NCBI GenBank assembly: GCA_028015205.1 | Contig: CM051518.1 | Span: 31,896,001-31,960,000, forward strand | DNA length: 64,000 nt | Source of the DNA: Mytilisepta virgata | Lineage: Eukaryota; Mollusca; Bivalvia; Mytilida; Mytilidae | Reading direction: 5' to 3' | Shown: positions 37,701-49,700 of the stretch, piece after piece | Layout of the letters: every line of letters starts with the position of its first letter | How positions within the stretch are numbered: position 1 is the first letter of the stretch | Position numbers and translations under genes: made by a program | The notes under the pieces: model-generated | What the model was told of the DNA's origin: nothing | Databases searched by the model: none | Seen by the model: only the letters and a program-made list of their open reading frames with translations

Positions 37701-40700
37701 AAGTCACAAGTCTTGATTTCTTAAATAGGGCGTGGTCTAAGGTCATAAAAATTACTATTGCATATGTTTCCATGATTGTCATTCTATTTGTCCCTCCTTT
37801 GGAACTTTCTTTGTTATAGAATTCGTCATATAACCTTTTTCGAAAATAAATACCAGGTTTTGTAATCGAAGGTTTTTATTTTTTTGGAGTATATTATAAT
37901 TTTCGAAATTGTAACATGATCTTTTAGATATGGTCGCTATCTATTCTAGGATTTTAGCTTCCATATCTCAAATATGTACAATTTTCTTTATTTATTGATG
38001 ACAAACATTTGTTTTAAAATAACTGTACATATACGAGGTATATATTATGTATTTAGATTTGCCAACACTTTGTCATATATCTTCACTAGTATATGTATTT
38101 ATGCAGTTTATATATACATGTATCAAACATTTATTATATGATATATAGTATAAAATTTTCTTTTACACATATTATGTCTCTAAGATAACTTGTATTTCTA
38201 TTTATAAGCCCTTTTTGAAATACCTCTGCATGAGGTTTAGTAATTTGGAATCCAGTTTTCTGTCCTTCTTTTTATCATTTGGTCTACTGTAGGGTGTCCT
38301 CATTTCCTTCTTTTCCTCTTTGTTCCTTTCTACTTTACCTTTGCCTTTAAGGTTCACTATATGTATATTCTCAGTTTCTGAGTATATTCCTCATTTAATG
38401 TATTAGCTTCTTTTGAAAACCTGCTTCATGTTCTCCTCCTGCAGCACATGTAATATCCAAGCTGTCCATCACTGTAGAGACTGATTCAATTATCTGTTTT
38501 GTTAATTCGCTAGCCCTTTCTTCTAAAGCTGTAATAATGGACTGGTAAGACTGTTCTTTTGTTTCTTTTAGATGGCTTTCCATCTTACACTTCAAGTTGT
38601 CTCTACCCCCATAGTTTGATCTAAAACTGATGTTGAGCAACGAGAAGTCTTCATTTTCTCTTGTGTACTTCATGTAATGAGTTAGCAGTGGAAATCAATC
38701 TCGATTAAGATTTCTTGTATCTTGTACAATCTGCTCATCACTGGCTACACTGTAATAATTCATCGTCCTCTAGTATGTTCAGATCAATATCGCATTTAAT
38801 ATCCATCACTCTAATTACAAGTTTTGATTTCTTTTTTCTTTCCATTTTTATTTCTATTTTTTTATTTATGGGGTGGAGTCATATTTCTAGAATATTTTTT
38901 GATGGGCTAATTATTCAAATATTTCCTGGGATTCCATCAGTAAATGATATGATATTAACTAATATTACATCAGGAATTTTATTTGTTCAGTGAATTATAC
39001 AATTTCTGGTATATTCTATGACTACAAACTTTGTAAATAAAATACTCACTAAAACATGATCTGCCAAGGCCTCCATAACAACTGTAAAATTAAAATATAT
39101 CACATTTAATTCATTACTCACATTTATGTCCTTACAATAAGGAAACAAGAGGCTCCCAAAAGCCTGAATAGATCACCTGTTATATTCTGTGTAGATCTTG
39201 CATCAATGATTATTTTTGCTATTTAATGTATACCATCACAATTTTCTCCTTAATATTGAACTGTACAACTAAAATATAGAATCCTGAACACAGATATGGT
39301 TTTCCATCAGTTGCAATGGATTTTTTCAATGATCTTGACCCTTGAGCCTCCATATTGACTTGTGCAGCTATATTATAGGGTCCTGAATCTAAATATATAT
39401 GGTTGCTAGGGACTTTTTCATCAGTTGCTTGTCCCTTGATCCTCCATTTTACTTGTACAGCTACCATTTAATTTATTTCAAGTTATGCTCTATACATCTG
39501 TGTTTGATAAGCCCATTTATACACATTGATAAATTCTGTAAAAATAACCTTTATTACTTATAAATTCCAAAGTAATGCAGAAATACGATGTTTTCTATTT
39601 GAAATTAACATTTTTCTCATGCATTATATTGCATACGTACGTATTCATACGCAAGACTCATGAAAGGAATTTATCAAGTTATAAACTTTTTACCGCGATT
39701 TGCCAATGAAATTACTGCATTTAATGTTTTAAAAAAAACATTGGAATTATATGTAAATAATCTTTCAAGGGCAAAACCTCATGTAATTTTCCTTAAAATT
39801 AACAATTCAGGGGCAATAACCTGAAAATGGGTTGACCGATTCGTCTGAAATTCCATGGCAATTAGATCTTGACCTCATAAACATTTTTACTACTTGTCAG
39901 ATTTGCTCTATGGCTTCAGTTTTTGAGATATGAGCCAAAAATTCCATTTTCACCTATGTTCTGTTTTTAGCCATGGCAGCCATGTTTCTCGATGGACAAG
40001 AAAATTAAACAAAAATTTTATACTAGATACCCTATGGATCTTTCAGACTAAGTTTGGCTGAAATTGATTCTGTAGTTTCAGAGGAGAATATTTTAAAAGT
40101 TTACAGATGACAAAAAAAATGTGAAAAATTGTCTTTAAAGGGCAAAAACTCCTATAAGTGGTCAATTGACAATTTTGGTCATGTTGACTTTTTTGTAGAT
40201 CTTACTTTGCTGAACATTTTTTCTGTTTACAGTTTGTCTTTATCTATAATAATATTCAAGATAACAACCCAAAACTGCAAAACTTCCTCAAAAAAATTAA
40301 CAATTCAGGGGCAATAACCAAACAAAGATTTGACCGATTCGTCTAAAAATTTCATAGCAGGTAGATCTTGACCTGATGAATATTTTTACCCCATCTTTTT
40401 TGTTCTAAATCTTTAGTTTTTCAGATATAAGCCAAAAACTACAGTTTACCCCCTCTGTTCCATTTTTAGCCATTGGTGGCCATGTTTATCGATGGACAAT
40501 AAAATAAAAATAAATTTTATTCTAGATACCCTAAGGATCATTCAGACTAAGTATTGCTGTAATTGGTTCAGTGGTTTCAGAGAAGAAGATCTTTGAAAAA
40601 GTTTACCATGGACGACTGACGATGGACGCCAAGTGATGGCAAAGCTCACATGTCCTGTTAGGACAGGTGAGCTAAAAAAAGTGTTTAAAGCCAAACAAAA

Positions 40701-43700
40701 AAATCCCTGAAAAGAATAAAAACAAAATATGAGCCACCAAACTGACTGACAGCAAACTGGATTTTCCTTCTTCACTGTTTTTGAGCCACATGACCACAAC
40801 ATACCGCAAAACCAGATTTTTTTCTGGTTAAAAAGTCAAAGAAGCAATCTTTTGTTCCCATTTCTCAGTTGGTGATGAAATCAATGGGGAGTATTTTAAA
40901 TACAACAAAATTTTACTTTTAAAAAATTGTTTCATGTTTGTTGTGATAAACTCAAAAATGTTCCATAAATACTCAAAATTGTTTTGACAGGCTTTGTTAT
41001 TGATAAGACTATTGATTTTTGCCCTTAGCTTTCCACAGTTTACATGCTTGTGTCATTCAAAAAGGAAAAGAAGATATTTTGAATTGGAGTAAATTTTCTT
41101 TTGGAATCCTAAGGTAAAACCATTTCAGTTTGAAGTAAGTGATGTTTTTCTGCAAAGTTGATTGGTGAGTCATTACTGGACTTTTGACTCTTTCTATAAG
41201 TAAGTTTTATTACACTTCAATTGTAATTTTTTCCATCCATTTTCTCTTTCCACATAAACAAAAGGAATATACACATGTACATATGATTTTTAACAATCCT
41301 TAAATATATTTTAAAATTTTGTATTTCCAATCTGACAGAAACATATAGAAAATCCAATATATACATGTAGTTTTTCATAATAAATTATGCATTTGTTATA
41401 TTTCTAGTTTATAACTTTCCATAACACAGAACTTTCATGGAGCCTTTATTTGTTCAAATTAATCTCAGTTAAAAATTCAAACTTCACATATCAGAAATAA
41501 AACACATGTGATAGTTGGAATGCATTTGTATTGTCAGAGACAAAAATCTAATTAGATATTACAAATCAATTTGTGAATCGAAAAAACCCTCTTCAAACAT
41601 AATTATACTGGTATTTTATTGGCATTAATTGAAATATTTGAGAAATTCATAAAATTATCTGATGTGATTGCCAGATAATGTAATATTTCTTTTTTTAGAG
41701 ATTTGTGTGTTACAATAATTCAATGAAATTTTCTAGCATTCAGTTGGAAACAGACCCAGAAGAGTATATAATAGTTGAGAGTGAAAATTCCTCACACTAT
41801 AAAGCCGATCAAAATTTTAAAGATCAGACATAGCACTCCAAACTTTCTGCTAACTCAGTCAACCTTTTCACTTGAAGGGTAATAAGAAAGTCAAATGTGT
41901 TCACTTGGTATTTTTTAATATTCAAAGAGAACTGAAAGAAGGGATACAATGTAAATACAACCTCAATACATTGCTTGCGACAATTCACAATATGAATGAA
42001 TGCATGTAGTGACATATTAACCATTTCCAAGCCAGAATTAGCAATAAATTTCAGAAAAGGTCACATTACTTTTCCCTGCATTTTGTTCAAAATGTGGTAA
42101 CTGATAAGAACTTCACTCTTTGACATTTATCGCTCTTAAAAAGATGGTGAATATACTTTTTTTTTACTGTCAATTAATCATATACATGTATTCTATGCTT
42201 TGAGTTCCATATAAAAAAATTTTTAAAAATCAACATTGTGAGAACTAAGTTAAAAAGCAATCAAATGTCTCAATATCATTCAAAATTTTTGCCCACACTG
42301 TGACACACAAATGTTATATTACCAATGGGTTTTCAACACAGCAAAAAAATCCTGCACCTGGAGGCGGGCTTCAGCTGGCCCCTTAACAGTAATGCATACT
42401 AGTTCAGCGAAATGGACAGCACACTAAACTCCAAAACATACAAATGAACCAAAATTTTAAAAAACACATAAGACTAACAAAGGCTAGAGGTTGCTGACTT
42501 GAGACAGCAGCAAAAATGCAGCGGGTTTAAACATGTTTTTGTGAGATCTCAACCTTCCCCCTATACCTCTAGCCATTTAATTCCTTCATAGAATTATTAA
42601 GTTGTGAGCCGAACAAAGGGATTCCTATATATCCCTCAAACTTTGTTCATGGAAGGGGGGGGGGGGGGGGTAAATTAAACAGAGCTTTGCTGTAATATAT
42701 ATATGTCGCACATAAATGGAAAATTAATGCAGAAGATGATTTGCAAATAATTATTTTATAAACCTTTAAAAGAATTTTTTAGCAATGAGACAGAGTGAAC
42801 ATAAATTTTGAGAATAGGAATCAAATAACCATTTAGCAGAATATCAGTTTTTAATGGATTTTGAACAAAAAATATATATTTATATATGACAGCTACGTTG
42901 GATGCAAATTGGTGAGAATTAACTCCAACTAAGATTGGTTAGGTGATATTTGTAATACTTCAAATACAAACACATGTAAATACATACTGAACAACTGTTT
43001 TTCTTCTATTCATTAGGGAAACATGAATATCATCTAAGATTTTGATAAGGTCAGCAGTCGTAGGTATTAGACCATCAGGAAATGGTGTATGATGTACATT
43101 TATATCAGCATCTGATAACTTTTGTAATAATCGTGGTACTCTGTATTTGTTTAGTTCACCTTTGCTACATAGACAATATACTTCCTTCACATCTTCTGAG
43201 ACTAAACATTCTGAAAAAGAAACAAGAGGCTCAGTGGGCTGAGCCTGTATCGCTCACCTGGCAGTCACAAACTTTTGATTTGACAGACTAGATTGATTTC
43301 TGGAAACTTTGTAAATGATCTTCTATAAATGCTTCATACCAAGTATAAGTTCATTGGCCAAACGGTTTCAGAGGAGGTTTGAAATTTCGACCGATCAGAA
43401 CATATAAAGGGGTCTGGTGACAATTTTGTTTCATGGACCAGAAAGATTTATGCAAAGTTTGTAAAGGACCTTCCATAGATGCTCCATACCAACAAGAGGC
43501 TCTCAAGAGCCTGAATCGCTCACCTGGCAAACAATGCACTATAATCTAAATTAATATATTAATGTTTGTTGTAAATTAAACTGAGTATTAAAGGTCACGT
43601 AAAATGCTGAAAATACCTTTAAAAGCCTTTCAAGAACCTCTGGAAAGAAATGGGCATGAGTTCTCCCTACGCTTGATTAAGATACAATCATGGTCAATCT

Positions 43701-46700
43701 GATGATTCACAATACAAAATACAAGCTTTAATTCATCTTCAAATACAAGTATAAATCTTTTGGTCTATATGTTGTCTTCGTTTTTAAAATGTTTGAAAGA
43801 AGTTATGTAAAAATTGTGGGTTAAGGCTTTTTATTGTACTTGAAAAGGAAATATTGCAGGAACAATCATGCTAAGTTTCATCCAAATCCCTCCAGTAGTT
43901 TCAGAGGAGAAGATGTTTGAAAATTTGTTAACAACGATAATGACAGACACCAAGTGATGGCATATTTAAAGCTCACATATTATGAAGTTTAATCATTGTT
44001 ATAGAACATTCTCATCATCACCATTCACTAAGGATACCATGTTTACTTTAAAAACCAAATATTGTTGAAATCCGAGCAAGTGTAAAAAATGGCGGGAAAA
44101 TGGCCGTCCAAATTTTGGACTCCAAAACAAACTTTCATCATCACCATTCAACTCGGGATACCATGTTTGCCTTGAAAGTAGCTTTCATCTTCATTTTATT
44201 TCTATAATTCAGGAAAAAATAGCAAAAAACAGCATTTTGACCCCTATGTTCTATTTAAGTAATGGCGAACATGTTTTTCGACCAATCAAAATTCCAAGCA
44301 CTCACTTTTTGCAGGATACCCTAAGAAACAATCTTACCAAGTTTCATTTGATTTTGAATAGTAGTTTCAGAGAAGAAGATTTTTGAAATAATAACATAAA
44401 AAAAAGGCCAAAAATGTCAAAAAAGGGCAATAACTCTAACATCAGTTGACAGATTTTCACGAAAATAAGCACACAGGTAGCTCTCATCATGCTGAACACT
44501 TTCAACCTGCCAGAATTTGCCATAACGTAATGATTTTTGAGATATTTGCGATAAACTGTTGTTTGACCCCTATGTTCTATTTTTAGTAACAGTGGCCATG
44601 TTTTTCGACGGATCAAAAATTGAAGCATAAACTTTGTGCAGGATACCCTAAGGAACAATCATGCTAAGTTTTATCCAAATCTATTCAGTACTTTCAGAGG
44701 AGAAGATTTTTGAAATAATAACATAAAAAAAAGCCAAAAATGTCAAAAAAGGGCAATAACTCTAACATCAGTTGACAGATTTTCATGAAAATCAGCACAC
44801 AGGTAGCTCTCATCATGCTAATCACTTTCAACCTGCCAGAATTTGCAATAACCTAATGATATTTGAGATATATTCGAAAAACTGTTGTTTGACCCCTATG
44901 TTCTATTTTTAGTAACAGTGGCCATGTTTTTCGACGGATCAAAAATCGAAGCACAAACTTTGTGCAGGATACCCTAAGGAACAATCATGCTAAGTTTTAT
45001 CTAAATCCGTTCAGTAGTTTCAGAGGAGAAGGTTTTTGAAATAATAACATAAAAAAAAGCCAAAAATGTCAAAAAAGGGCAATAACTCTAACATCAGTTG
45101 AAAGATTTTCACGAAAATCAGCACACAGGTAGCTCTCATCATGCTGAACACTTTCAACCTGCAGAATTTGCCGTAACCTAATGATTTTTGAGATACTTGC
45201 GAAAAACTGTTGTTTGACCCCTATGTTCTATTTTTAGTAACAGTGGCCATGTTTTTCGACGGATCAAAAATCGAAGCATAAACTTTGTGCAGGATACCCT
45301 AAGGAACAATCATGCTAAGTTTTATCCAAATCCATTCAGTAGTTTCAGAGGAGAAGATGTTTGAAAAATTGTTAACGAGGACAGACGACAGACGACGACG
45401 GACGCCAAGTGATGAGAAAAGCTCACATGGCCTTTTAGGCCAGGTGAGCTAAAAATCAGTTCATTTGGCTTTATGGTTTCAGAGGAGACGCTTTTAAATA
45501 TCAACCAATCAGAACATGTAAATGCTCATGACGTCCATTTTGTTTCACGGACCTGGAAGATTTATGCAAACTTCCTAAAGGACCTTCCATAGATGCTCCA
45601 TACCAAAAATCAGATCATTTGGCTTTAAGGTTTCAGAGGAGAAGAAGTTTTAAATTTTGACCAATCAGAACATGTAAATGCTCATGGCAGCCATTTTGTT
45701 TCACAGACCAGGCTGATTTATGCAAATTTTGTAAAGGACCTTCCATAGATGTTCTATATCAAAAATCAGTTCATTTGGCTTTACGGTTTGTAAGGAGAAG
45801 AAGTTTTACATTTCAAACAGTCAGAACATGTAAATGCTCATGGCGGCCATTTTGTTTCATGGACCATGATGAGTTATGCAAACTTTGTAAACGACCTTCC
45901 ATAGATCATCCATACCAAAAATCAGTTCATTTGGCTTTACGATTTCAGAGGAGAAGAACTTTTAAATTTCGACCAATCAGAACATGTAAATGCTCATGAC
46001 GGCCATTTTGTTTCACTGACCAGGAAGATTTATGCAAATTTCCTAAAGGACCTTCCATAGATGCTCCATACCAAAAATATCATCATCACCATTCACTACG
46101 GATACCATGTTTACTTTAAAAACCAAATATTGTTGAAATCCGAGCAAGTGTAAAAAATGGCGGGAAAATGGCAGCCATTTTAAAAATGGCCGTCCAAAAC
46201 AAACTTTCATCATCACCATTCAACTCGGGATACCATGTTTACCTTGAAAGTAGCTTTCATCTTCATTTTCTTTCTATAATTCAGGAAAAAATAGCAAAAA
46301 ACAGCATTTTGACCCCTATGTTCTATTTTTAGTAATGGCGAACATGTTTTTCGACCAATCAAAAATCCAAGCATTAACTTTTTGCAGGATACCCTAAGGA
46401 ACAATCTTACTGAGTTTCATTTGATTTTGAATAGTAGTTTCAGAGAAGAAGATTTTTTAAATAATAACATAAAAAAAGCTAAAAATGTCAAAAAAGGGCA
46501 ATAACTTTAACATCAGTTGACAGATTTTCACGAAAAGAGGTAGCTCTCATCATGCTGAACACTTTCAACCTGCCAGAATTTGCCGTAACCTAATGATTTT
46601 TGAGATATTTGCGAAAAACTGTTGTTTGACCCCTAATAGGGCCTATGTTCTATTTTTAGTAACAGTGGCCATGTTTTTCGACGGATCAAAAATTGAAGCA

Positions 46701-49700
46701 TAAACTTTGTGCACGATACCCTAAGGAACAATCATGCTAAGTTTCATCCAAATCCATTCAGTAGTTTCAGAGGAGAAGATGTTTGAAAAATTGTTAACAA
46801 CGACGACAACGGACGCCAAGTGATGGCAAAAGCTCACTTTTCCTTTTAGGAAAGGTGAGTTAAAAAAAAATTGTTCAGAATATTTATATAATACTTTTGT
46901 CATCAAGTTGGTATGGAAAACTAATATTTCCTGACCCATCATATTACTAGCTTCGACATAATACATGTATCATCTGTTCACAAACATCAAAATTACACAA
47001 TTGTTGAACTGGATGCATTATACTGCAACAATGATCCAGTGATGTCATTTTCAATATTACTGCTTGAGACAGTATACATTGTAAAGATAATATTAGATAT
47101 CATAGACATGCAGTGTAAACTGCTTTCCATATATTATGATAAATGAAAAATTTAAATAAAAACCTACAAGTTTAAGATACAGTAATCAAAAGAAAATAAT
47201 GAAATGTTTAACTAGTAGCTTGGGCAGTCGTAAACGACAGCTAATCCCCTATCCAATATTTTCACATGTTTTGAACATAAGGCTTAGACATATAATATTT
47301 GTTATTTTCCAAGACGCATCCCTGGTGAAATATTATACCTACATGTGTATATGACTCAGGTATCTTTGAACTGGAACTTAACGCAAAACTTAGTCATTCT
47401 TGCATAAAATGTAGGTCAGGGTGATCCAATTTTTATGCAGACATTCGTTATTTTGAAAGACACATCCACTGGTGAAATATAATACCTATATGACTTACAG
47501 TGTCTTAGAACAGAACCTTAACGCAAAACTTAACCTGAGTCACTCATGCATCATAAAATATAGGTCAGGGTGATCCAATTTCATATGGACCATCCATATT
47601 TGTCAAGACGCATCCACTGGTGAAATATTATACCTATTTGACTTACAGTGACTTACAACTGGGCCTTAGCCCAAACTTAACCAGAGTCACTCATGCATAA
47701 AATGTAGGTCAGGGTGATCAAATTTTTATACAGACCTTTGTTATTTTCCCTTTGTTGGTTGAGGGAATAATTATCTTTCAAAAGTGTTTATACCCCACAT
47801 AATTACTCTGTACATTTGAACCGATTCTATTAATAACGTATACAGAATTTTCTGATAATAGAGTGTTACTAACTTCCTGATTCTTTATTGGCCCTTGTAT
47901 TAATTCAAGGTTAGCTGTATTGGTCTGAGACCCATATTTTTTATTATTGAATAATCGAGAAAAAGTCTGTACAGCAGGTCCTTATGCCATGTCCGTATGA
48001 CCAGCAGGTCTAAACAGCTGATCCGTATGACAAAATAGCCTGTAAAACTTGATCCGTATGGAATTCCATATCTGCCTGTTTCCAAACTGACTTTATTACA
48101 GGGCAATATGACTTTCCGTTTTGCCCTGGTCCAAAAATCTGTATTAAATTATTAACCGGATATATTTTCGTATAAATACCAGTATTTATAAAGACCAGGG
48201 CAACGTAAATATATTGGTCATGCCAAATTTGCCATATTAAGGCTATTTTTATCATATTATTCAACAATTGGTAGTACTAAGCTGGTCTAGACAGGTAACA
48301 GTACTGGATACAAACCTTTCAATTAACACTTTGACACGCATTCATTTTTTGTGTATGTTCTACTTACCACTGTCTGTGACATTACATTTATATGCCTTTC
48401 CTGCAAAACTTAAAATTTTTGTGACATTATGCAACCACCTGCATTACCTATCAACTTTATTTGTCATATATTTCTTTTGAAAAATAAGGAAACTTACCGT
48501 TTTTTGTTTTGTTATTTGCTAAATATGTTCACTTCCGTTACATGTTCTTGTATTGCTTTTGTGATTGTTATATAGTTCTGGATATTTTTGTTTTTAATCA
48601 ACTTTTCTAATACAAATTTTTTTTTTGAAGGTTTGTCTTCTGTTATTGAATGTATCACTTTTCTGACGATGTAAATATACAGATGAATATATGTAACACA
48701 GTTTTAATGTGTGTCTGAGTATTATCTACATTTATACAGTTTTTATCTGAACTCTATCATGAACACAGGCTTTTTTTAATTATTCATTAATTCTTAAGAG
48801 CAAAAAATATTTTGTCGTTGCAAGAATTAACAAGAGGCCCTAAAGAGCCTGTGTCGCTCACCTACATTGAACTTTTTATCTTGAGCAGGACTAAATATTT
48901 GGCTGGTTTTTCTATAGGGTTCTTTGTTAAACTAAGTTTGGCTGTGGCAGCCAAGATGGTTGACAGTCTATGACAATGGACACATTTCTAAAAGAGAACC
49001 ATCTAAGGATCATTGCTAGTTTAGTTCTAATTGGCTTAGTGGTTTCAGAACAGAAGATTTTTGAGTGAATTTCACATAGGGTCCTATGTTAAACTACGTT
49101 CGGCTCTGTCGGCCATCTTTGTTCACAGTCCACGAAATCGCACACAATTCTGAAAGAGGACCTCCTAAGGACCATTACTGCCAAGTTTGGTTGCAACTGA
49201 CCTTGTAGTTTCATAGAAGAAGGTTTTTGAAATTCATCCCCCCTTTTTTCTATTTTTAGTAACAACCATGTCAGTTGGAAGTTGGGGATGCCGGACATAA
49301 GGTTGGAAAGGGGCCACCCAAGCACAAATAGAATAATCTAGTATTTCTACATACTAATATCGCTTTCCAGACTTCTCCATGTGTCCTTAAATCTACATCC
49401 TGAAATGAAAATGCAAATAATTATTTCTAATGAAACTTGGATGTCACTATTTTTTAACAATTTTTCTAATTTGTGCAATTCATTACTACAGGTACTTGTT
49501 TCAAATGCTACATCCAGACGTGTTATTATATGTTGAATGGATACAATAAGAAATCTATCATTCAAGAAGCAAGAATACTTCAACGACAAGTCATTTTACT
49601 GTTTTGGGGTATCACTATTGTTGACAAATCAAACATAAGAGAAACTCACTAGCCCTGCTTAATATGTGTAAAACAAAAAAATATATACGTACGTGTATCT

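Larger units (their letters stand above)
36600..38960 (-). mobile_element. Degenerate retrotransposon, reverse-transcriptase type, class uncertain
   Basis: Minus-strand coding relics are aligned 5' to 3': an acidic start ([20 protein letters not shown], from about 38815), a lysine/glutamate-rich coiled segment (38673-38150, frameshifted), then a segment with [18 protein letters not shown] (37631-37218). The last resembles the 'LSKGLNFxPTP' region that precedes reverse transcriptase in Penelope-like and related metazoan elements. Most of the polymerase is lost. Located in CDKN3 intron 5. Confidence 0.5.
43221..46863 (-). mobile_element. Family B element interrupted by a family A element
   Basis: The left end has AACAAGAGGCTCAG (43221 on), with hairpin GGCTCAG (43228-43234) and CTGAGCC (43239-43245), and GCTCACCTGG. 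The first unit breaks off at 'GCTCCATACCA' (about 43492). It resumes at 'AAAATCAGTTCATTTGGC' (about 45453) with four more units. The final right end is TTTCC/GGAAA (46838-46853), then GGTGAGTTAAAA. The block 46080-46860 repeats part of the inserted element, so further exchange has occurred. Confidence 0.75.
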
